Part shown: positions 1-12,297 of the stretch, piece after piece
How positions within the stretch are numbered: the stretch's first letter is position 1
How the letters are laid out: every line of letters begins with the position of its first letter
DNA from: Helichrysum umbraculigerum
Taxonomy: Eukaryota; Streptophyta; Magnoliopsida; Asterales; Asteraceae
Direction: 5' to 3'
NCBI GenBank assembly: GCA_949592205.1
Contig: CATIUR010000001.1
Coordinates: forward strand, 244,519,250-244,583,249
DNA length: 64,000 nucleotides
Notes under the pieces: generated by a model
Databases searched by the model: none
The model's input: the letters and a program-made list of their open reading frames with translations, nothing else
What the model was told of the DNA's origin: nothing
Translations under genes and position numbers: made by a program

Positions 1-1128
1 TTGAGATGCTATTATGCTAAATTATGTAACGGATATGTTGATACTCATTTAAGTGATTTAATTACTACATTGACCGAGACTTCCATTGAAATAATGAAGC
101 TTTTAGGTAATTTTGGTTTTATGTCTATGAAAAAGCTCCATCTATTTGGCGATAAAACTAGCACTCTTCCTCACAGTCAACCAAGAACAACGTTGTTCTA
201 AAGCAAAAATCATCTTTTGTTTTACTTCTTATAATTTTACCAACCTCATAGCCCTAACATTTGTTCATTTTATATTCATCTTCTTCAAAATCACTGTTCA
301 TTGGTTTCCTACACTCTAACAACTAAATGGGTTGACGTATCTTGAGAGAGATCGTATGTACATTCAAGTAAATTCAGCATGTGCGGAGAGGCGCTTCAAC
401 CCATGCATTTTCAGAACTTATTCTCTAAAGATTTTTACCCGTTAAGTTTTTGCTTGTTTATTTGCATTGTGTTATTTGCTCAAGTAATATAGTTACCATT
501 CTTTATTCAAATGTACTTTTAGAATCATGATTTTCTTGCATACAAGTGGTTGTTAGAATGATGAGAATTTAAGTGTATATATTTCCCTTGGGGATCAACT
601 GATCAAGGTGGTGATCTTATATTTTCACCCTTCGTTGAAGTTATAGTAGTTATCAACGAGTCTTATAGCCGTATTGGTTACATAATATTGTTTTACTATT
701 ATTTGATATTTTTGCTTATCCGTATAGACCACCATCACTTTGAAGGTTGAAGGTGCTGTCGCAATGTGCGGGTACCCGGCTAGTATAAGAAAATGGGGTA
801 CTTTCAAAAATATTTTTCATTTACTATATCTCTTTTTTATTTGTAACTAAAATAAAAATTAAAATTAGTAGATATCTAATAAAGAACCCGGGCAGTTAAA
901 AAACCTTCGCATAAAAACGTGACCGTCGGTCTTCCTCTCTTCCAAATAGCCACCGTCATCGTCCTTGTTGATACAAAAATCAGCAGCTTCCCAACGCAGC
1001 TTGAAAGCTTCCTTTGACGGTGAGTAAAACTGCTAAGATGTAACAAACACACACCGTTAGCCTCGCCCAAAGGGGGAAAGGGGGTTTCCCTTTGGACCAA
1101 GCTCCAGCGTGAGAATAAGCTACGGATC
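1..1128. other. Unassigned non-coding DNA at the window edge
   Basis: Open frames here are short and resemble no family I know. There is AT-rich sequence and, at about 1060-1095, a purine/pyrimidine-rich patch. It may be the continuation of the Tat-element LTR or the DNA that element inserted into; the partner LTR is outside the window, so I cannot decide. Confidence 0.4.
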
Positions 1129-1742
1129 TGTGAGAGTAAATATTCTAGAGAGAGAGTAAGTAATATGAGTGAGTGAGAATGTTATGAATATGTTTACCTT
1201 GTACTGACATGGTATATTTATGTCAATGTGAAGCAAAGATTCCCTTTCCATAAATGGTTAGTCTGCTTTCCACAGCTCGGCGCGGCGGAGCAGGCCTTCC
1301 TCATTTGGCGACAGCTTACTTTTATTCCTTTTTGACATGACTTTACCTTTTACGTGTTTCACTGGTAGTTCAGAGCATCTCTGCTGTGAGTCCCATCCTT
1401 GGGTATTGTGTTTTAGTCAAAGATTCCTTTCTCGAAACTTTCGTATATTTACGCAACTTAAGTATGATTCCGTAACTTTTGTGCATGTATTTAGCTGCGG
1501 CATATGCTGTAAGCTGCGGTTACCAGCATATACCCGATCATGTCCCCCCAGTCTAGTGTAAGTGTGATTTGACGCACTTGCTCTAGACTATAAACGTAAC
1601 TTGCGGACCTGCGGAAAATAAACACAGGGGCGCGTTTCCAGGTGGCAGTTTAGGTGCACGGTTATCTAGGGCTTTAGTGTTAATTTAATAACTGACGTGG
1701 TGGTTTTGATGTGACGGTTTTCAGCCCCATCACTTCTGCACA
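1129..1742 (-). repeat. Candidate 3' LTR of the minus-strand Tat-clade element
   Basis: Read on the minus strand, a polypurine tract is directly followed by a sequence beginning TGTGCAGAAG, the expected position of a 3' LTR start. A TGTG/CACA pair at 1129 and 1742 could be the LTR ends (614 bp). The right boundary rests on the polypurine tract and is fairly secure; the left boundary is a guess because no second LTR copy is visible. Confidence 0.4.
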
Positions 1743-1757
1743 TTTCCCCCTAAAATC
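1741..1757 (-). other. Polypurine tract of the Tat-clade element
   Basis: The minus strand reads a purine run with core AGGGGGAAATG just before TGCAG. In LTR retrotransposons such a tract primes plus-strand DNA synthesis and abuts the 3' LTR. It lies beyond the extra ORF relative to pol, which fits a Tat element carrying an antisense ORF between pol and the 3' LTR. Confidence 0.6.
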
Positions 1758-3093
1758 ATTATAACCTATACTATAATTAAAAACCTTTCATTACTCCATT
1801 TATTTTAATTTTCCTCTCTTAATTCCAAAAAGAAAAAAGCAAAACCCTAACTTTCATCCAAAACATTTTCCGATCAAAAAATGGCGACGGCAAGTAGCTT
1901 CGCTAGCGGCGATCAGTCTAATCCGTCTAACAATCCAGAAACCGAAGCTAATTCTGAACTTGCGGTTGGGAAAGATAACCTGGCGCGGATGTATTCCGTT
2001 CTGACGCAAGAAGAAGTTGATGCATTTTGTGAAGAATACGGGATCGATTAAGAGTTTCATCCCACTGCTCCGGCGGCCAACGTTACCATTTCCGATATGC
2101 CTCTTGGAAAGATTGGTGTTTACACCAGGTGGTTCGATTTTGCCAATATCCGTTTCCCTTTGTCCCGTTTCTTGCTATCTGTACTTCAATATTATCAGGT
2201 ACACATCTTGCAAATTTCTCCGGTCGGGTTGGCTAAAGTTTCGTCTTTTGAGATCCATTGCCGTGCGTTAAACGGTACACCTACTTTATCCCTTTTCCGA
2301 AAATTTTACACCCTTAGCAAGAATGGTGACTGGCTGACCATAGAAAAGAGGAAAAAACCCCAACCGTATCATTATGTGAAAGCACCTGATGGTTCAAAGG
2401 ATTGGAAGGATAGGTTTTTCTGGGTGGACGCACGTGTAGCTCCGATTTTCATGAAATGGAAAAATAAGACGGAGGTGCGTGATATCGAGTAAAAAGTCAC
2501 GTTTTTACTACCGATATCTCTCTCATTCTGGAACGATTCTTGGCATATTAATTCAAAAACATTACAAATCAGTAACATTATGCCAAGATGGTTAAAACAA
2601 GGTTGCACGAGAAAAATCAAGCAAAACGGATGTAAAACGAAGATTCCACACACGTTTGAAGATTCAAGGCATAAAAACGAGATTTCAAGACTAAAGAGCC
2701 CTCCACCAACATCAATTATTTTCTAGATGTTCGTTTTCAAAATTCGAATCCAACAGAAGAAGAATCAACCAAAACGGGTAAAGAATGAAGATTCCGCGCC
2801 CGCTGGAAGATCCAAATGATCCGTACGCAATATCTGGAGCTAGGGACCTCATCTCAGGGCCTATCTTATATCAAAATCTTTGTTTTTGAATTACGAATCC
2901 AACAAAAAAGGAATCAACTCAAACGGACGTATAACGAAGAAAACACGCACAAATCAAGAAACGAAGCAACAAACTACGCAACGGGGCGGGGGTGGGCCCA
3001 CCGCCGCCGGCCACCAGCCAGCCGCCACCGGTTGGACCCCCACCACCGCCGGCCACCAATGCCCTGCCCCGGTTTCCGTTTTTGGTAACTTTT

Positions 3094-3157
3094 GGTACCA
3101 GGTGCGCCTACTTTTCGTGTTGTACGGTACCCGGTGCGCCTACTTTTCGTGTTGTAC
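3094..3157 (+). repeat. 32-bp tandem duplication upstream of the LTR TATA box
   Basis: Two units, each starting GGTACC and containing GTGCGCCTACTTTTCGTG, at 3094-3125 and 3126-3157, one mismatch apart. Related units occur in the 3' LTR and, inverted, in the Athila-2 LTRs. The place, about 65-130 bp upstream of the TATA box, suggests a promoter or enhancer repeat; that is inference. Confidence 0.8.
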
Positions 3158-3204
3158 ACACCAATTTTGGAAAGCTTTCTAACATGCACCTCATGGTGCT
3201 AATG

Positions 3205-3230
3205 TGAGCCAAAGCTCACCTATAAATAGG
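3205..3230 (+). promoter_or_regulatory. Athila LTR core promoter: GTGAGC/GCTCAC palindrome next to a TATA box
   Basis: GTGAGC, CAAA, GCTCAC is followed after one base by TATAAATAGG (3221-3230). The same arrangement is in the 3' LTR (TATA at 13041) and inverted in the Athila-2 LTRs (TATA complements near 51488 and 54191; degraded near 31204). Conservation of both palindrome and spacing supports a functional core promoter. Confidence 0.7.
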
Positions 3231-4880
3231 TTGCCTAGGTTCATTTGAAAAACACACCAATATATGCACACATTCTAGCATATTTCACACTTTCTCACCA
3301 TCCATTCTTTTCTTTCTTTATTGTAATACTTCCTTGGTTAATTAGACTAGCTAATTAACTAGTCAAGGAAGACTTGTACGGAGGTGCTCCGGGACGCATT
3401 TGTAAGCTACGAGTTATTGTATTTCTTTATCAGGTTTTAATCTATCTTCCATATTTAATTATGTTCTTTCTTTCTTTAATAAATTTAAATATGCATGCTA
3501 TAATTGCCATGATTTGCTAAATAACTCAATTGTCTGCTATGATAGTCGTTTAGGAATGATTTAAATATGTGATTATGTTGTATGTTACGAGATTGTGAGT
3601 GCTTTATATCATAAATAGATGTAAGAATTGAATCTTTATCGTTTATCTGCCCAACTCATGTTGTGACTAAAACCTTATCCAAAAATGAACGTAGCTAACT
3701 CATAGGGTATAGGTCACTTAGTTATACTATGTTTGATTGAATCATTGAGCTCGGCATGGCCGGTGTTCTCTAGACCAAACTAGGATCCAAGAGACACGGA
3801 ATATGGGAATAGAGGTAGATTAAGATTTAATTCGGACAGACGATATTTTTGAGACAACTTTCGGAATATCCTCGATTTAATTAATACATTTGTATGCTTA
3901 GGTTTAACTATTGTCTTTATTGTCTTATTGCATGTTCTTGTTTGATTGTTGCCTTAGGATTATCATACTAGTAAAATACACCTAGCCTTAATTAGTGTGA
4001 AATAACATGACGGCCCCTATTCAACTGTTCTTCGATATAGTACTGGAAATGCTTACGGCAAAGTACAAATGTATGGAAGTCGAGAACGACCGAAGGTAGT
4101 TGTGTTATGGATCAATTAACAAGCGTATTACTTAAGTTTCTATTTGTAATATAAACCACCCCTGCCTTGTTACATACTTGAGTAATGTTGATAATTCATA
4201 CGAATAAGTGATGACATCTTATTTGACCGCTTAGACCAGTTCTTCCAACCAATTCCGACGAGGGTAAAACCCGTTTACAAGATTGTTTATTCAACAAACT
4301 GTGCCATGATTCGGACATCTATGATGACAGAGATTGGGGAATAGGATTCGAGATTAACTGTCAGATAATATGGACATGCATTTGAGAGAACTTTCGGTGT
4401 ATGTTTTAATATATTCTGCAACCCACGTGACATTCTATTTGCCTGATTGTGGACACCTCCGCGTTAGCTCGATAGTAGGATTGTAGTAATAACTCACATT
4501 AACTTATGAACTTATCCTCATTAGAACTCTTCACGCTTTAATATCACCTGAACCACTTCATAGTAGACAATCGCTTTAATTGTTGAACGCCCGAAGTAAC
4601 CTCCATTTCTGATTTAATTTAGTTTAATCTTAGAATAGAAAACCCAAAATCCAAACCAACTCTCTTTCGCCCTTGCTAAATTCGTAAAAGTCTCTAAATT
4701 CTCCCAGTTTCAATTCGTCGCGTTTTGAAGAACGATCCTAGGTCATACTTATCCTTTGGTAACCCGTAGATTAGCAATAGTAGTAACCCTAGGCCCCAGC
4801 CTTATAAATTTAAAACCCACTGCTGGTGCCCGGATAGTCATCGTTAACGACACCGACCTGTTCGGGCGCCAACAAGTTTT

Positions 4881-4898
4881 TGGCGCCGCTGCCGGGGA
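4881..4898 (+). other. Primer binding site of Athila-1 (tRNA-Asp type)
   Basis: TGGCGCCGCTGCCGGGGA lies six bases after the LTR end and complements the 3' end of plant tRNA-Asp with one mismatch from the form I expect (GCTG for GTTG). Minus-strand DNA synthesis would start here. Athila-2 carries the same GCTG variant, which links the two elements. Confidence 0.85.
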
Positions 4899-5222
4899 AC
4901 GTCGGCGACCGATTTTTAAGAAATTTAGTAACTTTAGTGTTTAGCGATCCTTTTGAAAGATTAACATCGATCAAAAGTTACCTTTTTTCCCTTAGGATTA
5001 GTTTAGGATTAGTTTAGTTAACTGCTTTTAACCAATTATGTCAACACCCTATCCTGATTAGACCCAACTTTTGGCCGTTCCTTCACCTACGAACCACTTA
5101 CCTTCCTCAAAACAACTTTTACCACTTTTCATGCTTGAACAAAACCTTGTAAACAAAAGAAATGCTGAAGTTCAAGACAACATTGACGCCATGATAAAGA
5201 TTTCAGAAAATTAACTTCTAAC
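4899..5222 (+). other. Leader of Athila-1 where gag should be
   Basis: Only 324 bp separate the primer site from the long reading frame. A short frame from the ATG at 5038 meets TAG at 5059 and a later TAA at 5212; its end recalls the tail of an Athila gag, but there is no capsid domain. A full Athila gag would need well over a kilobase here. Confidence 0.7.
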
Positions 5223-8200
5223 ATGGAATCTATTTTGAAAAACTTAAGTTTTATTGAGGAAAGTACGTCGGTAATCATTAATGACACTAACCATTCACCG
5301 AGTGATGACGTGTTAATAGTCACTAGGGGAGGAAAAATAACCAAAGTTGATCCACCGCCACCAGATAACACTCCCGAAAACACTTCTTCGACTACACCTA
5401 CACCGAGTGAACATGTGTCCATTGACACTCCTGTCTCAACACCTGACCCATCACCAACCAAAACTCCGGATAATGTACCTCGCACGAGAATACCTTATCC
5501 CGGTAGACTTAAAAAGGAAAAGCAAGAAGCCCAATTCGGTAAATATCTGGAAATGTTTAAAAGCTTGCACTTGAATGTTAGACTATTAGACGCTTTAGTA
5601 GAAATGCCCACATGTGCCAAATTCTTTAAAGAACTTCTTTCAAACAAAGAAAAACTTAGGCAAATAGTTAGTTTACCCTTAGATGCTGAATGCTCTTTAA
5701 TTGTACAGCATGGTCTTCCACCTAAGTTAAGAGACACTGGACGTTTTACAATACCTTGTTTTCTCCAAGATATCCAAATTAGTAATGCCTTAGCTGACCT
5801 AGGTACTAGTGTTAATCTTATGCCTTATTCCCTCTATAAGAAATTAGGATTAGATAACCTACTGCCTACTTGTATGACCATTCAATTAGCAGACAGATCA
5901 GTTAAACTCCCTCGAGGAATTGCTGAAGATGTCATGGTCAAGGTCGATAAGTTCGTCTTTCCAGTGGACTTCATCATCATGGATATAGAGGAAGATACCC
6001 ACATCCCACTCATTCTTGGCAGACCTTTCTTAAATACTACCAAGGCCGTAATCGACGTAAACGAAAAATCTTTAAAACTAAGAGTCGGGAAAGAGGAGGT
6101 CACCTTTAATGTCGATCGATTAATGAAGCAACCGCTGGAAGAGGATCTTGGTTTGTGCGATACTATGCAGGACATTTTTGATGAACATCTCCACGAAGTG
6201 TTGGCAGTATCCAGCCAGAACCCGATACCTACCACGGTAGTCACCGTTCGAAGATTATATAACGAGGATCCTGGGCTGCAGTCCGCAATCACTTCGCCAG
6301 CAAAGTCTGAAGAACTTCTATTTCCCTTGTTTGAAAAGAAGCTATCTTGCACCAGTGGCAAAACGATAGCCGTCCCATTGGGATGCGGTACACTGATACC
6401 TTGGCTAAAAAGAGATACAACCACAGTCGATGCCCCGAATCCAGCTCCTTCAATTAAAGAAATCCTGGATTCCTTCAAAGGGATGAGTATTGAGCCACCA
6501 CCATTTGAATCCCAATTAATCAACCAACCCGAACCTCTATCATTTCCAAACCCTGAATTAACCATAAACCAATCCTCAACCGCTCAATTTCAAGAATTCC
6601 AATTCACCGACGACGGAGAAATTATTCTCACCCGAAATGACAAAGTGTCCTCATCATCGGTCAACAAATACGAGCTAAAAACGAACGAATTCTCAAACCA
6701 AACCGAATGGGTCGAAATAGCATCCATCTCTACATCCGAACCTGAGATAGACGAGGCACCCTTCCAAGCTGAATATGAGAAGCTGAATAGAGACGAAATA
6801 GCTAGAATGAAGCCGTCTATTAAGGAACCACCAAACTTGGAATTAAAGGAATTATCACCTCACCTTGAATACGCTTACCTCCAAGGAACCTCCCCACTCC
6901 CGGTGATAATCTCAAAGGAGTTGAAACCAAAAGAGAAAGCTCAGCTAGTTGATGTACTGAGATCACACAAGAAAGCAATCGCATGGAAAATTTCTGACAT
7001 ACAAGGAATTAGTCCTAACTATTGCACGCATAAGATCCTGATGGAGAACGATTTCAAACCATCCGTTCAAAGGCAGAGACGAGTAAACCCTAAAATTCAA
7101 GACGTAGTGAAACAAGAGGTTATCAAACTCTTGGATGCTGGACTAATATACCCAATATCTGACTCACCTTGGGTTAGCCCTGTTCAAGTCGTCCCAAAGA
7201 AAGGAGGAATGACGGTCATTACAAACGAAGAAAATGAGCTCATACCAACTCGGACCGTCACCGGTTGGAGGGTTTGTATTGACTACCGGAAGTTAAACGA
7301 AGCAACTCGCAAGGATCACTTTCCACTTCCGTTTATTGACCAAATGCTCGAGAGGCTGTCGGGAAACGAATTCTACTGTTTCCTTGATGGATTCTCCGGT
7401 TATTTCCAAATTCCGCTCGATCCAAAGACCAGGAGAAGACGACGTTTACATGCCCGTATGGAACATTCGCATATCGACGAATGCCATTTGGATTATGCAA
7501 TGCACCTGCAACATTTCAGAGATGCATGGTTGCAATTTTCCATGACATGATCGAACAATGCATGGAAGTCTTCATGGACGACTTCTCTGTCTTTGGAGAC
7601 TCTTTTGCATCTTGTTTGTCCAACCTCGATAGGATGCTCGCCAAGTGTGAAGAATCGAATCTCGTTTTGAATTGGGAAAAATGTCACTTTATGGTAAAAG
7701 AAGGAATAGTCTTAGGACATAGAATATCAAAGTCAGGGATCGAAGTAGACAAAGCCAAAGTCGAAACCATTGCGAAACTTCCACCACCCACCAACGTTAA
7801 AGCCATTCGAAGTTTTCTAGGTCACGCTGGGTTCTACCGTCGTTTTATCAAGGACTTCTCCAAGATCTCTCGACCGATTACCCACCTGCTAGGAAAAGAC
7901 ATCAAATTCGCATTTGACGAAAGCTGTATGAAGGCCTTTGACTACCTGAAGAAAGAACTAACCAACGCACCAATCATGGTTGCTCCAGACTGGAGCCTTC
8001 CATTTGAAATCATGTGCGACGCAAGCGACTTCGCTGTAGGGGCAGTTCTAGGTCAAAGGAAGGATAATCACTTTCGACCAATCTACTACGCTAGCAAAAC
8101 TCTCACAGATGCTCAAGAAAATTATACAACCACCGAGAAGGAGCTGCTAGCTGTAGTATTCGCCTTTGATAAATTTCGATCCTACCTGATATTGTCAAAG

Positions 8201-9748
8201 ACAATAGTGTACACGGATCACTCAGCTCTGAAATACCTCTTCAAGAAGCAAGACGCAAAACCAAGACTGTTACGATGGATTCTACTCCTACAAGAATTTG
8301 ACATTGAAATAAAAGATAAAAAGGGAGCAGAGAATGTCGCTGCAGACCATCTGAGTCGACACGAAAATCCATCAATGGAACAACTTGCAGAAGGGGACAT
8401 CAAGGATCGATTTCCAGAAGAGCAGTTAATGAGCTTAGGAGGACAATTGCAAGGATCACAATTCACGGACGATCCTTGGTTTGCAGACATAGCCAATTTC
8501 GTAGTTGGAGGGATCACAAGAAAAGGAATGCCGTCATCACAAAGACAAAGGTTCTTCCGCGATGTCAAGCACTACTTTTGGGATGATCCATATCTGTTTA
8601 AGGTCTGTCCCGACCAGCTTATAAGAAGATGTGTCGATGGAAGGGAAGCCGAACACATCCTCCATCAAAGCCATCATGGACCCACCGGAGGACACCACGC
8701 AGCCAACTTGACAGCAAAGAAAGTATACGATTCAGGATTCTACTGGCCAACTATTTTCAGAGACGCACAAGACTTGGTGAAACGTTGCGATATTTGCCAA
8801 AGGTTTGGAAATATCACAACGCGTAACGAAATGCCGTTAACGAATATCCAAGCATGTGAAATATTCGATATATGGGGACTAGACTTCATGGGGCCATTTC
8901 CGAAATCTTACGGAAAAGAATACATTCTAGTAGCTGTCGATTACGTGTCAAGATGGGCAGAAGCTCAAGCCTTTCCAACAAATGACTCAAGAGTCGTAAC
9001 CAAGTTCTTAAAACAGTTGTTCTGTCGGTTTGGAACACCTCGAGCGATCATTAGTGATCGAGGCACGCATTTTTGCAATACTCAGTTTATGAAACTATTG
9101 CAACAGTATGGTGTTACTCACAAGACCTCTACGGCCTACCACCCGCAGACGAATGGGCAAGCAGAAATTACAAACCGAGCCCTAAAAAGGATCTTGGAAC
9201 GAACAGTAGGTCAACACAAGGAAAGATGGGTAAATAAGCTAGATGATGCTTTATGGGCGTTTCGGACGGCTTATAAAACACCATTAGGAACAACTCCCTA
9301 TAGGCTCGTGTATGGTAAAGCATGTCATCTACCGATTGAACTCGAATACAAAGCTTACTGGGCATTGAAGAACTGTAGTTTAGATCCTACGATAACGGGA
9401 ACACACCGGAGAATGCAACTGAATGAACTAGCAGAGTTAAGGGATCAAGGTTATGAAAGTTCTTACAAATTTAAGGAAAGAACCAAACTGCTCCACGATT
9501 CTAAGCTCCGCCCCACACGCTTCAATCCAGGTGATAAAGTTCTACTCTTTAACTCCCGATTTAAAAAGTTTTCTGGTAAGTTCAAAACGCGATGGAGCGG
9601 TCCTTTTACAATCTCTAAAGTATTTCCTTATGGTGCCATAGAACTCGAGGCTCCAGACGGAAATTTCAAAGTAAATGGTCACCGATTAAAACACTACGTA
9701 GAAGACTTTCCCTCAACTGAGGAAGTCTACAACTACGAATCATCTTAA
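5223..9748 (+). pseudogene. Athila-1 pol: protease, reverse transcriptase, RNase H, integrase (one frameshift)
   Basis: The frame opens at 5223 with a short proline/threonine-rich tail, then an aspartic protease with an ALADLGTSVNLMPYS active-site motif (near 5790-5830), a linker, and RT from about 6900. A one-base loss near 7425 shifts the frame within RT; the second frame continues (about 7481-9748) with MPFGLCNAPATFQ, the catalytic FMDD (near 7573), RNase H (CDASDFAVGAVLG, TDHSALKYL) and integrase: zinc-binding H-H-C-C region, then the catalytic D (LDFMGPF), D (SDRGTHF) and E (NGQAEI). All catalytic residues I can identify are present, so the shift is the only obvious lesion. The protease and the LDFMGPF/SDRGTHF integrase style are typical of Athila. 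The copy is probably inactive, though its recent LTRs suggest the parent was functional. Confidence 0.88.
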
Positions 9749-9793
9749 TAAATTAGTAGTTATCAAAGAGTCAAGCTACGAGACTCGATAAAC

Positions 9794-9817
9794 AAAGCGC
9801 TCTTGGGAGGCATCCCA
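9794..9817 (+). other. Conserved post-pol hairpin of Athila elements
   Basis: AAAGCGCTCTTGGGAGGCATCCCA shape: CTTGGGA, GGCA, TCCCAAG forms a 7-bp stem. A homologous sequence lies just after the Athila-2 coding region (45438-45464, minus strand). Similar sequences are common after pol in plant Athila elements. The role (RNA stability, packaging or internal initiation) is unknown. Confidence 0.6.
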
Positions 9818-9941
9818 AGCCTATCTTATGTTTCCAGAGTTAATTTCATTTTACTGTTGTGTTTAAGCTAATCCAATTTACTATGCAGTACCTCATGAAG
9901 GACTAATGATCTTAAACCATTAACCTTTTATATTTTGCAGG

Positions 9942-10605
9942 ATGAGTTCGCAGTCAGACAGAGCACGAGCCCCCCAGACAGAGACGCTCGCGTACCATGC
10001 ACCACTCCCGGAGTTCATCACCGGGTAGTAGCATGAGGACTGTCAGAGGATCCCACTCACCACCTCCTAGTTTGGATGAGATCTCGGCAGACTTGGTGGA
10101 GGTGCACGTTTAGGAGTCATTCCTGTTACGTCCCATCCAGACCAGGTTACCTTCATCTCACCGACCAGCGGGACAGACCGCAGGGACCTCCAGAGTACCC
10201 ATCTTCGAGCATGGGGTTACTACTGCGGACCCTGCTGTCACTTGGTCTATACTGAGAGCCCTTGAGGTCCAGCACACCGCCATCTATGAGATCCACACTG
10301 CTTTAGGCTTTACCTCTACACCTGTGTGCCCCTTTCAGATGGGACCTGATCCCGCTCCGCACATTCCACCATGGGATTTATTCCCATCTTGGAGTTTGAC
10401 TGCGCAGGACCACCCCACTTTTATGGTCCCACTAGAGGAGGAGACTGCTGCACTGGACGCTTGGATACAGGATCCAGAGGATGGTACTGCATCTCCTGTC
10501 TATACCATCGAGGAGTCAGCATCTCCTACTTCGATCGTGGAAAACATGATCTTTATGGATGATGACTTCACCGACTGGGAGGCGCTCTATGCTGACACAG
10601 ATTAG
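9942..10605 (+). pseudogene. Third ORF of Athila-1 (unknown product, broken)
   Basis: The ATG at 9942 starts two bases after a splice-acceptor-like TTTTGCAG. The frame shifts in a run of six C (9970-9975); allowing for one extra C it continues through a serine/arginine/proline-rich segment to an in-frame TAG at 10111-10113, then open to 10605. The total would be about 220 residues, basic and serine-rich at the N-terminus and acidic at the C-terminus. I see no transmembrane segment, so calling it an envelope would be unsupported. It sits where Athila elements often carry an env-like or extra ORF. I do not recognise a family. Confidence 0.5.
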
Positions 10606-10838
10606 CTACTTTTAGTTATTTATCTTTAGTATTAACTCGTATTAACATTTGTGTCTTATGAAGGATGTGTACTATGCAGAATTGAAAATAGAATTTGCGG
10701 AACAAGTTCATTCTTAATGAGCCTGGTCCATCTCCAGCAAATTCACATACACTTGAACCTGGTCCTTTAAATCCAGTGGCATCACACGTAGAGCAAGGAA
10801 GTATCTCTTCTAACCTTACTTTGCTTGAACCACACAAG

Positions 10839-10876
<38 letters not shown>

Positions 10877-10877
<1 letters not shown>

Positions 10878-11002
10878 AAGTGTGGGATTATTACCCACAA
10901 ATGGAGAATAACTTTGAAAATATTGATCCGTATTAAAACTCTAAGTGTGGGATTAACCTAACTTAGAGAACATTAGGGACAATGTTCTTTTAAGTGTGGG
11001 AT
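10877..11002 (+). repeat. Three internal copies of the Athila polypurine-like motif
   Basis: TAAGTGTGGGAT occurs at 10877-10888, 10942-10953 and 10991-11002; a fourth copy (12283-12294) is the tract that abuts the 3' LTR. Athila-2 has the same 3+1 arrangement on its own strand. Confidence 0.75.
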
Positions 11003-11629
11003 AGCAGTAGCAAACACTACTGTATTGCAACATAAACGCTTGATCAAACTTCTTAGCAAAAACTCATATTTTCAGCAAAAATTTTCAAAATTTTTTTTCA
11101 TGGAAAGCCCAAAAAGGGTATTTTCGGTCAACAAAAATCCGAATGGTTTGGCAAAACGACTACGACAGGTAAAACTCTTTGATAAATTTCCAAACTGAGT
11201 TTCAAACAAGCAATCGCATGACTAGGCACAAAACCACCAAAATTAAGTGAGGAATCTTGAGCCATGCAAAAGCATTCACTTTAATGCTTCACTTATTCGT
11301 TCGTGAGTGTGCCGATGTATGCCTTCTTGAGTCAGAACTTGCTCGATGAATGCAATTCGAAACTATAAAAGTGAGCGTCATACGTGACGAAGGTGCAATT
11401 AAAGGAACTCGACATTCACTAGGATAGAACCCTCTCGTAAAACCCCCGTTTTCAAGACTAACCCTGCCAATGCCCATTTTCGGCATTAAGGATCATTTAG
11501 AAAACCTGTTGAGCCTTAGCCTTTTCGTTTCAAATACTCACTTCAAAAACCAACCCTTTCTTTACATCTCTTGGCCATAGCCTAAGTTTCTGTTCTGTCA
11601 GCGAAACATTGCAAGAGACGAAGTTCTAC

Positions 11630-11685
11630 AAGGACTCCAAAGAAAGCACGAACAAAGAAGGACTCCAAAGAAAGCACGAACAAAG
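11630..11685 (+). repeat. Perfect 28-bp tandem duplication
   Basis: Two identical units (AAGGACTCC then AAAGAAAGCACG then AACAAAG) lie at 11630-11657 and 11658-11685, probably a recent slippage or unequal-exchange product in the non-coding tail. Confidence 0.85.
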
Positions 11686-12282
11686 CTGCCAAAGAAATCA
11701 AAAAGCTAAAAGACCTAAGGATCATTTAAAGCTGAGGGAAATGTTATTCAAAACAAGAAAGAATTACGAAAAGGAGGCTCTCAAAGAGAAAAATTCATAA
11801 AGAGGTACTATCTTAGAAACGTCAAAGACAAGTCATCACAGACAACTCTTAGGCTATATTAAACTCCAATTTAAACCACCTACCAAAACCCTTATCCCAT
11901 ACACCGTCTTCACCCTTTTTCGAATGTCTAGGGATAATTTGCACCGTCCTCATTCAGATATTATAGATTTGATTCTCGACCAAGCCTATGACAATAGAAG
12001 AGCTACATGACTGGCCCTGAGTGATTTAGAAGTTAAGAAACCCGATACACTTGAGTGAATTGAGTGACCACCTGTGAGGGCCCCAGTCATGTATATCTTA
12101 CATTTGTGAAGATTGAAAAGAAAGCTTGCTAGAACCAAAAGTTTGGGGGAACATCAAGGGATGGAACTTCGTCCGAAATCTTTTTACCAACCCTGCAGGA
12201 ACCAAAGTTCTCCGAAATACGAAGACACCCCTCCAGCTTTTTCCAGATTTAATGAAGACTTGCTTGAGGACAAGCAAAATTC

Positions 12283-12297
12283 TAAGTGTGGGATACT
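12283..12297 (+). other. Polypurine tract of Athila-1
   Basis: TAAGTGTGGGATACT directly precedes the 3' LTR start. It is not pure purine, but its position and its recurrence at the same place in Athila-2 mark it as the functional tract. Confidence 0.75.

Larger units (their letters stand above)
2480..4874 (+). repeat. 5' LTR of Athila-1
   Basis: Begins TGATATCGAG and ends GGGCGCCAACA, 2395 bp. It holds a GC-rich patch of CCGCCGGCC-type repeats (about 2985-3065), a 32-bp tandem duplication (3094-3157), a 6-bp-stem palindrome and a TATA box (3221). Small open frames inside it recur in other LTR copies only because the LTR is repeated. Confidence 0.92.
10606..12282 (+). other. 3' non-coding tail of Athila-1
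   Basis: No supported gene. It contains an A-run of about 30 bases near 10843-10873, three polypurine-like motifs (10877-11002), a perfect 28-bp tandem duplication (11630-11685) and a segment around 11960-12110 clearly homologous, in inverse orientation, to Athila-2 at about 32140-32300 (shared blocks around TTTGATTCTCGA and CATGACTGG). Confidence 0.7.

Noticed and set aside
1337..1561. 74-residue open frame in the left region
   Set aside because: No recognisable motif; falls in the candidate Tat LTR.
10695..10961. 88-residue open frame with a lysine run on the plus strand, and its minus-strand counterpart with a phenylalanine run
   Set aside because: The runs are only the translation of a 30-base A tract in the Athila-1 tail; no family resemblance.
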